A stretch of 26,592 nucleotides of DNA from IMG/VR virus record IMGVR_UViG_3300005336_000047, positions 1 to 26,592 of that record. One strand, given 5' to 3'. The notes below the pieces were generated by a model. That model was not told the DNA's origin. It made no database searches and saw only the letters and a program-made list of their open reading frames with translations. The translations under genes and the position numbers were made by a program. Source of the stretch: a virus. This document shows positions 1-8,221 of the stretch, piece after piece (position 1 is the first letter of the stretch; each line of letters opens with the position of its first letter).

Positions 1-669
1 TAAATTGGGGATTAGGTTGCTTAGCCGGAGAAGCCCGCTAGCCTTGCCTGATAGGCTCAGCCCGATATTCGTATCGTCACCAGTTGCCGAAATCTGGGGT
101 GAACCCCCGGTGGCAGCATTGGTTACGGTTACCTCATTGACGGCCGATGAAGTAGCTGGAGTCTTTATCACTTCGTTCCCATTGGAGTCATTTATCGAAG
201 TTGTAATCTGGGGAGCTGTCGCTTTGAGCAAGCCAGATCCGAACGTCTTAGCCCCAGTAAAAGTTTGGGAGCCAGCCAATAAGCTGACTATGGTGTTATT
301 GTGGGTTCCGTCCTGGTTGTGCTCGACTAGCAGCCCGTCAACGATGTCGTTTATAGTCCGCTGGTCTACTACCTGCTCCACCACAGCTCCAGTGGAGTGA
401 GCTTGGGCGGTGGAGTTACCTACGCCCCTGACTAAGTTAGTCACATTCGAGCCAGACACCGTGCCGACAACATATTCCCGAAGAGTCGGTGTAGCTGTGC
501 CAGAAGAGTTGACCCTATCTATTACGAATACCGTGCCGGTGTCGGTCGGAAGGTTAGTAGTCGAGGAGAGCGACATAGAACTGTCGGAAGACCCGACAAT
601 CGCCCCAGAGAGAGTGGTAGAGAAGTTATTTGTGAGTTTTTTGAATTTATCTGTGTTGGAGGCAGCCAT
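1..669 (-). CDS. Tail fibre/spike protein, N-terminal part (cut by window edge)
   Basis: The frame opens at ATG 669 and stays open to base 1 (223 codons), so the 3' end lies outside the window. An AAGGA ribosome site sits just upstream. The translation begins MAASNTDKFKKLTNNFS. It carries the pattern LVRGVGNSTAQAHSTGAVVE followed by a Thr/Asn/Ser-rich stretch with SLLAGSQTFTGAKTF, a layout typical of phage fibre and baseplate-attachment N-termini. In this family the N-terminus docks to the tail and the missing C-terminus would bind the host. It follows the nozzle-like gene and has its own promoter and leader cassette. The fibre call is inferred from composition and position; the receptor-binding part is not visible. 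Confidence 0.75.
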   Translation of the reverse strand, partial: MAASNTDKFKKLTNNFSTTLSGAIVGSSDSSMSLSSTTNLPTDTGTVFVIDRVNSSGTATPTLREYVVGTVSGSNVTNLVRGVGNSTAQAHSTGAVVEQVVDQRTINDIVDGLLVEHNQDGTHNNTIVSLLAGSQTFTGAKTFGSGLLKATAPQITTSINDSNGNEVIKTPATSSAVNEVTVTNAATGGSPQISATGDDTNIGLSLSGKASGLLRLSNLIPNL

Positions 670-691
670 GATTTTCCTTATTTTTTCGTAT

Positions 692-718
692 AAAAAAAGC
701 CACCTGTTTCAAGGTGGC
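692..718 (-). terminator. Intrinsic terminator/attenuator ahead of the fibre gene
   Basis: On the minus strand a 6-bp stem GCCACC/GGTGGC with an 8-base loop is followed directly by seven T. It lies between the promoter at 756-770 and the ribosome site of the fibre gene, so it can end read-through from the nozzle gene and also attenuate the fibre transcript. Confidence 0.8.
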
Positions 719-755
719 ATTCGCTTAGTAACGAGTAGCCTACGGCGCCGGCCGT

Positions 756-770
756 ATTACTTATATTATA
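756..770 (-). promoter_or_regulatory. Promoter element TATAATATAAGTAAT (copy A)
   Basis: The minus strand reads TGTTATAATATAAGTAAT, an extended -10 (TGnTATAAT) plus a conserved ATAAGTAAT tail. The same 15-mer occurs at 3571-3585 and 18635-18649. No convincing -35 hexamer lies 16-18 bases upstream. It is followed at once by a small hairpin TACGGC-CGGC-GCCGTA. It sits just after the stop of the nozzle gene. Confidence 0.7.
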
Positions 771-775
771 ACAGA

Positions 776-2776
776 TTACTTGCGCCAGGATGATGGGTCG
801 CCCGATGGTAGGATATTGCCGACAATCCCGACTTCTAGTAGGGTAAACGAGGCATTGACATCAGATGAGGTGATGTTCCACTCCAGGTTATTTAAAGGCT
901 TGTTTATATATAAGACTTTCTTAACCGAGGCCTGGGAATAGGTAGACGGTGAATTGTTGGAGTTCCCGACCTCGAAGTTGCCGACTAAATCCGATCCCAC
1001 TCCCGCATTGGATGTGGTATCGGTAATCGAAATGGATTTAAGCGACGATAGGTTCTTATTAACCGCCGTTCCGGATACTGTCAGGGAAAGGTTGCCCTTC
1101 GGCCTGCCCAGCTCAAAGTAAACCTTTTCGACCCAGGCGAACTCAAAGTGGTTCTTGTCCCAGGATATTAATCCGGATTTTAGGTTTATTGGGGTCGCAA
1201 CTCCGGAGTCGCCTACGAAATTCTCGGAGAACTCAATCAGTTTTGTCCCGGTTATCGGTATGGCGAGTAGGTGAACTATTCCGTCTGAAGACGTATACTC
1301 CAGGAACTGCTTAACCCCGATGTTCCAGTACATGCACCAGGCTTGGCGCTCCAGGTCGAGAACCCATATCTGGTTATTGGTCGAGCTTCCATAAGGAACA
1401 CTCCAGAATATCCGGCCATAGTAATAAATCCCGGCGATTGAGGAGGCCGCGGAATTTGAGATTCCCTTAACAGATGGTCTTATCGCCGTGGAAACCTCCG
1501 AAGTTACCAGCACGTTAAGTATCTGCTGGGCTGAGCCGATTGACTGAAAGCCTTTTATTGATGGGTAAAAGACGTTGTTGTTGGCTTGGACAACCCCCCT
1601 GGGTGAAGTCGTGCCGATGGTTCCCTGTGATAGAGCTGAAGGAATGACGATAGTCAAGGTATCAACGGTCAAGGTTGTGAGAGGTATGAACCAAACTGAA
1701 CCGCCACCGGTCGGTGAGGAGGTCAGAGCAATGACTTCCTGGTTGCCCTTGCCGTCACGAAAATGTTGCAAGGCGACAGGTTTCTCGTCCCCGCCGAGGT
1801 TCAAATCTATATATCCGCCACCGTAGAACGGGTTGAACGAACCCAAGTACTGCCCAGTCCCGGTCCAGTAAATCCGATAAGGAACAGCGGGGTTGCCAGT
1901 CCCCCAAATACGGTTGCCAGATTCAATTAAGGTGGTCATGGGCGGTCCGGCGGTGCCGTCTGTCGAAGGTGCGGCCTGGTAGGGGTTAGGGGTTGTCTGC
2001 CCGTAATCCGAGTAGGAGTTTACCGAAGTGGAGTCAATGAATATTTCCTGGCCGGTAGTGTCGGAGTAGTAGATATTATATGAGTCCGCACCTGTTACGG
2101 CAGTCCAGGATAGATCGATATGCTCCGTGAAATCCGTTTTCCAAGCGTCACGTTGCTTATTGACTGTAATAGTAGCTTCGGCTGAGGCGGCGGTTTCACC
2201 GATGGAGGCTTTGACGGCTGTAATCTTGTAATAGATATTATACGAGCCAGAAGTTAAAACAGTTCGGGCCAGTGTGACCGTTCCGGGTGTCGACAGAGCT
2301 GTATATTTAACGATTGTCGGCGTGGTGGTCATGGTCGTCAAGTCGACATAGGAGAGATTGTCCTTACCGTTATTTACATAAAGCCGGGAGTTAATCTGGT
2401 TCAGTGTCGCCGTATAACCGGTGGTCCAGGTATTACCGGAGATAGTTGTCCACGATCCCCCGTCTTTGCAGTACTTAATAGCCCCGTTGTCGATGGCGAA
2501 TAGGTAATTTGTATTGGTGCCGTCGGAGTTATAGACCACGCCCCGGCCGATGCCGTCAATCGGGCCGCTCAGCGAAGCACCGTAGGACTGCGAGCCGTAG
2601 CGCACCCGCCAGACCCCATCCTGATCCAGCATCATGTTTACTGATTGGGAGATAGTGTTATTGGGAATCCGGCCTTCGTCTAATAAAGTGTTCGTCCCGC
2701 CCTTAAAATCATTGATAATCACCTCAAAGGGCTTGCCGTCTTTCTGGTCGAATACCGGCGGTTTTCTAACCGGCAT
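776..2776 (-). CDS. Tail nozzle/hub-like structural protein with FN3-like segments
   Basis: A 666-residue protein starting at ATG 2776, two bases after the adaptor stop, with an AGGACT ribosome site. It is rich in Thr, Ser, Gly and Tyr with repeated beta-strand signatures (for example GVVYNSDGTNTNYLFAID and RIFWSVPYG), as expected for beta-propeller or nozzle tail proteins of podoviruses. About residues 165-275 hold FN3-like text (GSYNIYYKITAV, then HIDLSWTAVTGADSYNIYYS). Its place directly after a gp11-like adaptor matches the T7 gp11-gp12 order. I infer that it forms the distal tail tube through which DNA leaves. Cruder alternatives are a tail hub or a stabilisation protein. No enzymatic motif was seen. 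Confidence 0.65.
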   Translation of the reverse strand: MPVRKPPVFDQKDGKPFEVIINDFKGGTNTLLDEGRIPNNTISQSVNMMLDQDGVWRVRYGSQSYGASLSGPIDGIGRGVVYNSDGTNTNYLFAIDNGAIKYCKDGGSWTTISGNTWTTGYTATLNQINSRLYVNNGKDNLSYVDLTTMTTTPTIVKYTALSTPGTVTLARTVLTSGSYNIYYKITAVKASIGETAASAEATITVNKQRDAWKTDFTEHIDLSWTAVTGADSYNIYYSDTTGQEIFIDSTSVNSYSDYGQTTPNPYQAAPSTDGTAGPPMTTLIESGNRIWGTGNPAVPYRIYWTGTGQYLGSFNPFYGGGYIDLNLGGDEKPVALQHFRDGKGNQEVIALTSSPTGGGSVWFIPLTTLTVDTLTIVIPSALSQGTIGTTSPRGVVQANNNVFYPSIKGFQSIGSAQQILNVLVTSEVSTAIRPSVKGISNSAASSIAGIYYYGRIFWSVPYGSSTNNQIWVLDLERQAWCMYWNIGVKQFLEYTSSDGIVHLLAIPITGTKLIEFSENFVGDSGVATPINLKSGLISWDKNHFEFAWVEKVYFELGRPKGNLSLTVSGTAVNKNLSSLKSISITDTTSNAGVGSDLVGNFEVGNSNNSPSTYSQASVKKVLYINKPLNNLEWNITSSDVNASFTLLEVGIVGNILPSGDPSSWRK

Positions 2777-2777
2777 G

Positions 2778-3485
2778 TTAGAGTCCTAAGCTGGCGTTAT
2801 TTCGTATAAGGTCGAGGTCTTCGATTTCCCTGGAGCCGTAAGGCACCCGCATGGCATTACGGATCTTCATGGCGTCCATGGCGGCGATCATGTCACCTTG
2901 GTAATCGGCGGCCACGTTGGAGCGGCCGTTATACAAGTTCTTCCTATAAGATACGTAGGAGACTATGAATGACGGGTCGCTCATCTCTGGAACATCCGAC
3001 GTGTTGGTCGTCATCCGGGTGGCCGACTTGTAGTAATTGAAGCTCATGGTAGCCCCGTAATAGACATCGCCGGAAGTCGGGGTGAAAGTCAGGTTGATGG
3101 TCCAGCCGGCCTTCGGGTTCCCTGTGATATAGGCTGTCTTGGCACCCGATAAGGCATACTTAAAAGCCTCTTCCGGCTCTACGATTTCCAAGTAGTTATC
3201 CGCTCCATTGAGGGTGAATTTCAGGTATGAACCGTTGAACCTGTAGTCGGTGGCGGCGATAACATAAGTCGTGGCGGCCGTGACGGTTGAGCCGTGAGTG
3301 TAGGTCGCCCAAAGTTCCTGCCACAGTACGTCTTCCCGCTCCCAGGCTTTGATAGCCATGTTTATCAGGCGTAAGCGGGTAGTCCATTCGTCATCAACGG
3401 TGGTCGAGGAGGTGGGGTCGTTATCGACGGCGACATAGATTTCATCCATCATGTCTTGGACTGTCATGGGAACGGTTGCGCTCAT
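2778..3485 (-). CDS. Head-tail adaptor protein (gp11/SU10-adaptor-like)
   Basis: A 235-residue protein from ATG 3485 with an AAGGAAAA ribosome site. The N-terminal part (about 1-60) is helical and reads TVQDMMDEIYVAVDNDP with WTTRLRLINMAIKAWERED, the usual start of podovirus adaptor proteins (helix pairs inserting between portal subunits). A beta-rich middle (YVIAATDYRFNGSYLKF, GDVYYGATMSFNYYKS) follows, and the C-terminus returns to helices (ADYQGDMIAAMDAMKIRNA). Length and layout agree with gp11/SU10-type adaptors. It would join portal to nozzle. The next gene begins two bases after its stop, so the two are co-transcribed from the promoter at 3571. Confidence 0.7.
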   Translation of the reverse strand: MSATVPMTVQDMMDEIYVAVDNDPTSSTTVDDEWTTRLRLINMAIKAWEREDVLWQELWATYTHGSTVTAATTYVIAATDYRFNGSYLKFTLNGADNYLEIVEPEEAFKYALSGAKTAYITGNPKAGWTINLTFTPTSGDVYYGATMSFNYYKSATRMTTNTSDVPEMSDPSFIVSYVSYRKNLYNGRSNVAADYQGDMIAAMDAMKIRNAMRVPYGSREIEDLDLIRNNASLGL

Positions 3486-3508
3486 TTGTTTTCCTTATTT
3501 TTGGGTAT

Positions 3509-3533
3509 AAAAAAACCGCCCTTTTCAGGACGG
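3509..3533 (-). terminator. Intrinsic terminator/attenuator ahead of the adaptor gene
   Basis: On the minus strand CCGTCC-TGAAAA-GGGCGG (6 bp, one G-U pair) is followed by a run of seven T. It lies between the copy B promoter and the adaptor's ribosome site, in the same layout as at 692-718. Confidence 0.8.
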
Positions 3534-3542
3534 CATCTATTT

Positions 3543-3600
3543 GATTATAGGTAGCCTACGCTTCGCGCGTATTACTTATATTATACCAGATTATAGGTAG
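3543..3600. repeat. 12-bp direct repeat flanking a promoter cassette
   Basis: The 12-mer GATTATAGGTAG occurs at 3543-3554 and again at 3589-3600, 34 bases apart. The 3589 copy includes the stop codon of the 1539-residue gene. Between the copies lies the whole promoter plus the small hairpin (TACGC-GCGAA-GCGTA on the minus strand). A related motif, ACCTATAAATAAATAGAT, occurs in the leader near 9435. Confidence 0.8.
3571..3585 (-). promoter_or_regulatory. Promoter element TATAATATAAGTAAT (copy B)
   Basis: Exact copy of the 15-mer found at 756 and 18635, with an extended -10 (TGGTATAAT) and no clear -35 box. It lies six bases after the stop of the 1539-residue gene and would drive the adaptor and nozzle genes. 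Confidence 0.7.
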
Positions 3601-6600
3601 GACTTACTCTTGATGCCGATGTGCTTGTTGGCTTTGTTTTTAATCCTGACTGGCGAAGGCGGAGTATTTAAGTGAACTTTGTGGGATTTATGCGGTTTAG
3701 TGATGTATATTTTCCGAGGGTTCTTGCGGAAGAACAGGGGTTTTTTCTTGGACTTGGAGCCCGATGACTTTGAACTTACCTTACCGCTTTGGACGGCATT
3801 GCTCATCCAGGCCGCCGGCAGAACTGAGTACTGACCCGTTAGGGGGTCTTGGACGATGTCCTGGGACACGGCTTGGATAGCTTTAAGTTCCTTACTGGTG
3901 GCATCGGGTTGTCCAGCGAACTCGGTATTGGCGACCTGCTTATCGATAGTGTGTAAATCAAGCTGGTCGTAGTACTTAATCATTGAGACGTAAGCCGATG
4001 GGTAGGCACTCCGCATCGACTGGCGGTTAGCTTTATCGGCGGCGTTATAGGCGTTCATGAAAGCTTGGGTCTGCTCATCAGCCTCTGGCGAGGGTTTGTA
4101 CTTCGGTGCACCTTCGGCCGAGCGCATATCATTGGTGTATTTATCGAAAGATTTATAAGCGGCTTGGACGCTGGTGTCGCTTTCTAGCTGATGTAAGTGG
4201 TCTAGCCCTGCTTGGCTTAAACCTCTGGGGTCGTTGGTCATCTGGGTGATTTCATCGAGCTTAGATTGTGTAGCCGAATCGACATTCGGGTAGGCTACGT
4301 TCTCGGGGTTGTTAATCGTTTTCGAGTTGCCGGTCTGGGAGTTATCGAATCCTTCAGCCCGCTGTTTGATAAACGGTGCGAGCCAGGGGTTGTTAAACTC
4401 CAGTCCTATCCTATCAGCATCACCGGTAAACATTCCCTGGTAATTCTCAAAGGTCTTTAGCTGGTCGGGGGATAAGTCCCACTTGGGGTCATGGTTCGGC
4501 TGAGATTGTTCAAACTGCTGCATTGCACTACGGACGGAATCATTAGCATAAAGTGTCCGGGCATCGGCGATTCTTTGACGAGGCGAGCTGGAGATAGTGT
4601 TTCCATCGGCGTCATGCTCATGTCCCAGGACGGCATTGAAGGTATCTACGTCTTTTTGCGAGTTACCGAGTGATTTAATGGCGTTATCCTTAGCCTGGAA
4701 GTAAGCGGTTTGTGAAGCTAGGCCGTTGCCCGGTTTGGCGTTAGGGGTGTTTAGTATCTTTATCTTAGATGAAGCTTGTGAACCGCTAGCGTGGGGCGCG
4801 TACAGGCCCAATATGTTGCCGGCTACGGCTTCGGCCGGAGAGGTTTTACCGGACTGGGTACGCTGGATGGTCATGCCGGGTCCGAAAACATCTTTGACGG
4901 ACTGCCCTAACCTGTCGCCAGAGATCGTATTATTAGCCGCTTCTGGGCCGACAACCGGTTTGGACAAGTCGCGGTTTGTCGCCTGTTCAACGCCTAGTCG
5001 GATTAAAGGATTGGTGTGGCTTGTAATTACAGATGGGACTTGGCCTCTTTGGATCTGCCTGGGTGATCGGACAATCTGTATCCCACTTCCCACGAAGCCC
5101 GGCGCCCGGACTGAGGCGTTGGGGTTGCCACTGATTTCCTGCCAAGCTTTGTTGGCTGCCATATAAGCTCCATAAGCGGCCGCAATCCCGATAATCGGGG
5201 CAAGGTTGCCCTTGCTAGCTGCGACTCCAGCCCGGCCGAATATCTTGGCGTTAGTGACGAAGTAGTGTAGGAACAACCCGAACGAACTGGCCATATCGCC
5301 TAAAAGTTTTGAATCACCTAAGGCGTTATCGACGGCTTTGATCGCCTGCTCGCCGCTCATCCCGGCTTCCCGGCCGGCCTTATATGTCGCCACCCTGATG
5401 TTCTCTTCAATCGAGGCCATGGCCCTGGGTGAAAGCTCGGCGTGTTTGGGATTGACCCCGGCTTTTTCCAGTCCCCTGGCGATGAAGCCGTACTGCTCTT
5501 TCCCATAATCCGGCGAGAAGCCACCGTGTTTATAGAAGTCGCTGCGCCATTTGTCATAAACTTCCGGTTTGCTCGCCAGTTCCATCTGGTTGCGGATAAT
5601 ACCCATCATGTTCTTACCCTTAAAGCCGGGCATGTTGAAAGCCGCACTGAAGGTTGCGTTCAGTTCCTGGTTCAATCCGTGGGGCAGCGGAAAGGCCACG
5701 ATTGTTTTGACTATCGTTCGGGAAGTAGATCGCAACCCCTTTTGGACAATGTTTATCGGCTCGCGGACACCTTCATTCTTTAGGATTTTTAATCCTTCTT
5801 TATTAACCGACACTGGGCTGGCGCCCGGCAAGTCAATCGAGTACTGCTGGCCGACCTTAATCGGTTCGGCTTCTTTTAGACCTTGGATAATCGCCTGATT
5901 GCCCAGTTGTAACTTAGCTCCAGCAAAATACCTCCTTAGCGCATCATAGGGATTGTCGAACATGGGTTTAAACCCAGCGGCCCGGCCCTCAGCGTTGTTC
6001 TTAAAGGTTTTACCCTTAGAGTGGAAACCGGCATAGTTAGCATCTTCTGAACCGCCAAAGGGTTGCTGGAAGTAATCTTCCATAGCTTTAGCCTTTTCGT
6101 CATCGCTCATACCGTTCCACTCTTGTGTGCCGTATTGTTCCTCTAAATCCTGCTCGGCTTTGAGCCGTTCCATTTCCATAGTCGCCGGGTCTTCTCTGTC
6201 CCAGTAACCGGGGAAAAACTGGTCTATGTGTTTTGTGTTGCCGTAGTTTTCGCCTATAGCGTGTACGGTATCGGTCGCCCGGTTAATCTCGGCTACGGCT
6301 TGCCGGACTAACTCTGGGTTGTCGGCAGTTGATATATCTCTTGTACCTTGTACGAAGTCATCCATGTTCGCCCGGTCTGCTGGAGAAAGCTTATTCTCAA
6401 AAGACAAAGACCTTTTTTCAACGTGTTCAATACTATTGACGACCGCCCGGCGGTTGGAGGGGATTTTCTCATACTCTCCGGCTTTAGGTTTATCGAGTTT
6501 GAACTGCTCTAGCAGGGGGTTTTCCGAGGCTTTGGACACGTTGAGTGATTGCTCGGCCTGTTTGGCTATTTTTTGAATCCTGAATTTAGCCATCTTCTCG

Positions 6601-8210
6601 GATGCGCCAGTTGCGTTCTGATAAATCTTAACCGCTTCATCCCTGGTGCCGCCACTTTTAAGGTGTTCAAGGGCTTGGCGTTCGGCATCGATTTTACGCT
6701 GGCTGGCTATTCTATCCGCCGCCATCGTGGCTTCGGATTTGCCGGTTGAGTTGGACATAATAGTATCGATGCCTGAGCCACGCTTACCATTGCCCAAGTC
6801 CTTACCGTTTAGAATATCGGCCTCTGGGACGCTAGCAATCTTAATCTGCTGATTCTGGTTATGCCGGACGATGTCTATCTTTTTGGGTATTACATCCCCT
6901 TGTGTGGGTTGGGTGAATTCTCTTTGTAGCTCTTGATGTCTTTGGAGGAAAGGTTTGGCTACCGCTGGCGTGTCGCTACGCATCTGATAACCCTCCCCTT
7001 GCTTTTTTAAACTCATAAAGTCAGCGGGCGTTTTGCCTGTAGCCTGTTTCAGAGCATCTAAGTTAGCGGAAATATCAGCCCTTATTGCATTCTCACTTCT
7101 CGGTACTTCCGGTACATTAGGCTTGGCAGCCGGGATAGTGTCGCCTGATACATCCTTAGTGGATAAACCTAATCGGCCAACTCCTAACCCTTGTTTGATT
7201 TCATTGAATCTAGCGTCTCTGGCTTGCTGAAGCTGGACAGCAGCCTGTTTGAACTGATTACGCTCTTTAACGGTCGGAGCGTTAGAAGCTCGTTCCTGGG
7301 CATAGGATACACGGTTGTTTAAATCGCTCCATGTCTGGTCATGCTTGGCGATTATCGCCGTCGGTTTATTGTCGGCTATCTTAATTACTCCTGAAGCTTT
7401 AGCTCCAATTCCGGCCGCACTGCCTTCTGGCATCTTGCCCATAAATAAAGGCGTCGAGGCGGCTTGTGCTAGCAGGTTGGCCTCTTTAAGTCCTAGCCGA
7501 ATGCCATGATCTCTTAAATCAAATCCCTGGGTGTTATAAGACGGGTTAACTGCTTCATTGAGTTGCGCTGATTTAACTTCTGGTGAGGTATTTGGGTTAT
7601 TAAGCATCTTGTTGGCGGCGATGTTCGTCCCGGCGATGTTAGCCAACGATGCAAGTGGCCCTATGAAAGAATCGGTGGCATGTTCGCTGAATTGGTCCCG
7701 TCCGGCCTGTCGGACATAGGGGTTATGTGATAACTGAGACGCCTGACTGACAATCGCATCGGCAGGCAACTTTACTGTATTGGCTGCTGGTTGGATAATG
7801 TTTTGTTTTATTGTCTGCTCAGCACCCTCTTTAATCCCTCCGGCTATATTGCCCGGTGAATATTTCTGGAGGAAACCGGCGTGTGAAGGGTTAGCCCTGT
7901 TCAGAGCGTTATAGAATGTCTGTTTCGGTATTAACCCAGCCATCGCCTGATGTTGGAGGGTTTTTAAATCAACCTGCGGATGGGGTTGAGTCGCTCCAGG
8001 CGCCGAAGCCGGCGAGTACATACTGGCGAAGCTAGGTTGTGGTAAATGATTCTGAATAGATACGCCGCTTGGCTGAGGGGTCGGCGGATGGAATTGCGGT
8101 GGTGGTGGAGCTTGCGGAGCCGGGGCATGAGCCGGCTGGCCCGTGACTAACGAGCCTGCATTATCCAGCTCCTTACGGAGCCAGTTTCCCAGTCCGCCGA
8201 GTAAGCTCAT
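3591..8210 (-). CDS. Very large internal virion/ejection protein candidate (1539 aa)
   Basis: ATG 8210 follows an AGGAGG ribosome site and starts 11 bases after the preceding stop. No catalytic motif is recognisable. The N-terminus (about 30-100) is Pro/Gln-rich. Long charged helical stretches cover roughly 270-750. A hydrophobic Ala/Gly segment near residues 1010-1045 (NLAPIIGIAAAYGAYMAANKAW) could insert in a membrane. The last ~60 residues are strikingly basic (SSGSKSKKKPLFFRKNPRK and onward, many Lys/Arg/His). Size and position between a Gln-rich protein and the adaptor resemble gp15/gp16 of T7-like phages, which are stored in the head and ejected to form a DNA conduit. That role is inferred from position and size. 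A polyvalent protein with unseen domains is the main alternative. Confidence 0.55.
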   Translation of the reverse strand: MSLLGGLGNWLRKELDNAGSLVTGQPAHAPAPQAPPPPQFHPPTPQPSGVSIQNHLPQPSFASMYSPASAPGATQPHPQVDLKTLQHQAMAGLIPKQTFYNALNRANPSHAGFLQKYSPGNIAGGIKEGAEQTIKQNIIQPAANTVKLPADAIVSQASQLSHNPYVRQAGRDQFSEHATDSFIGPLASLANIAGTNIAANKMLNNPNTSPEVKSAQLNEAVNPSYNTQGFDLRDHGIRLGLKEANLLAQAASTPLFMGKMPEGSAAGIGAKASGVIKIADNKPTAIIAKHDQTWSDLNNRVSYAQERASNAPTVKERNQFKQAAVQLQQARDARFNEIKQGLGVGRLGLSTKDVSGDTIPAAKPNVPEVPRSENAIRADISANLDALKQATGKTPADFMSLKKQGEGYQMRSDTPAVAKPFLQRHQELQREFTQPTQGDVIPKKIDIVRHNQNQQIKIASVPEADILNGKDLGNGKRGSGIDTIMSNSTGKSEATMAADRIASQRKIDAERQALEHLKSGGTRDEAVKIYQNATGASEKMAKFRIQKIAKQAEQSLNVSKASENPLLEQFKLDKPKAGEYEKIPSNRRAVVNSIEHVEKRSLSFENKLSPADRANMDDFVQGTRDISTADNPELVRQAVAEINRATDTVHAIGENYGNTKHIDQFFPGYWDREDPATMEMERLKAEQDLEEQYGTQEWNGMSDDEKAKAMEDYFQQPFGGSEDANYAGFHSKGKTFKNNAEGRAAGFKPMFDNPYDALRRYFAGAKLQLGNQAIIQGLKEAEPIKVGQQYSIDLPGASPVSVNKEGLKILKNEGVREPINIVQKGLRSTSRTIVKTIVAFPLPHGLNQELNATFSAAFNMPGFKGKNMMGIIRNQMELASKPEVYDKWRSDFYKHGGFSPDYGKEQYGFIARGLEKAGVNPKHAELSPRAMASIEENIRVATYKAGREAGMSGEQAIKAVDNALGDSKLLGDMASSFGLFLHYFVTNAKIFGRAGVAASKGNLAPIIGIAAAYGAYMAANKAWQEISGNPNASVRAPGFVGSGIQIVRSPRQIQRGQVPSVITSHTNPLIRLGVEQATNRDLSKPVVGPEAANNTISGDRLGQSVKDVFGPGMTIQRTQSGKTSPAEAVAGNILGLYAPHASGSQASSKIKILNTPNAKPGNGLASQTAYFQAKDNAIKSLGNSQKDVDTFNAVLGHEHDADGNTISSSPRQRIADARTLYANDSVRSAMQQFEQSQPNHDPKWDLSPDQLKTFENYQGMFTGDADRIGLEFNNPWLAPFIKQRAEGFDNSQTGNSKTINNPENVAYPNVDSATQSKLDEITQMTNDPRGLSQAGLDHLHQLESDTSVQAAYKSFDKYTNDMRSAEGAPKYKPSPEADEQTQAFMNAYNAADKANRQSMRSAYPSAYVSMIKYYDQLDLHTIDKQVANTEFAGQPDATSKELKAIQAVSQDIVQDPLTGQYSVLPAAWMSNAVQSGKVSSKSSGSKSKKKPLFFRKNPRKIYITKPHKSHKVHLNTPPSPVRIKNKANKHIGIKSKSYL

Positions 8211-8221
8211 TTAAGAGCCTC

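Noticed and set aside
5-793. Two plus-strand open frames (5-400 and 410-793)
   Set aside because: They are antisense to the fibre gene and its leader. They lack ribosome sites and family-like sequence, and the second one runs through the terminator and promoter.
4726-5166. Plus-strand frame of 146 codons, and similar ones at 5442-5898
   Set aside because: Antisense shadows of the 1539-residue gene with no ribosome site and atypical composition.
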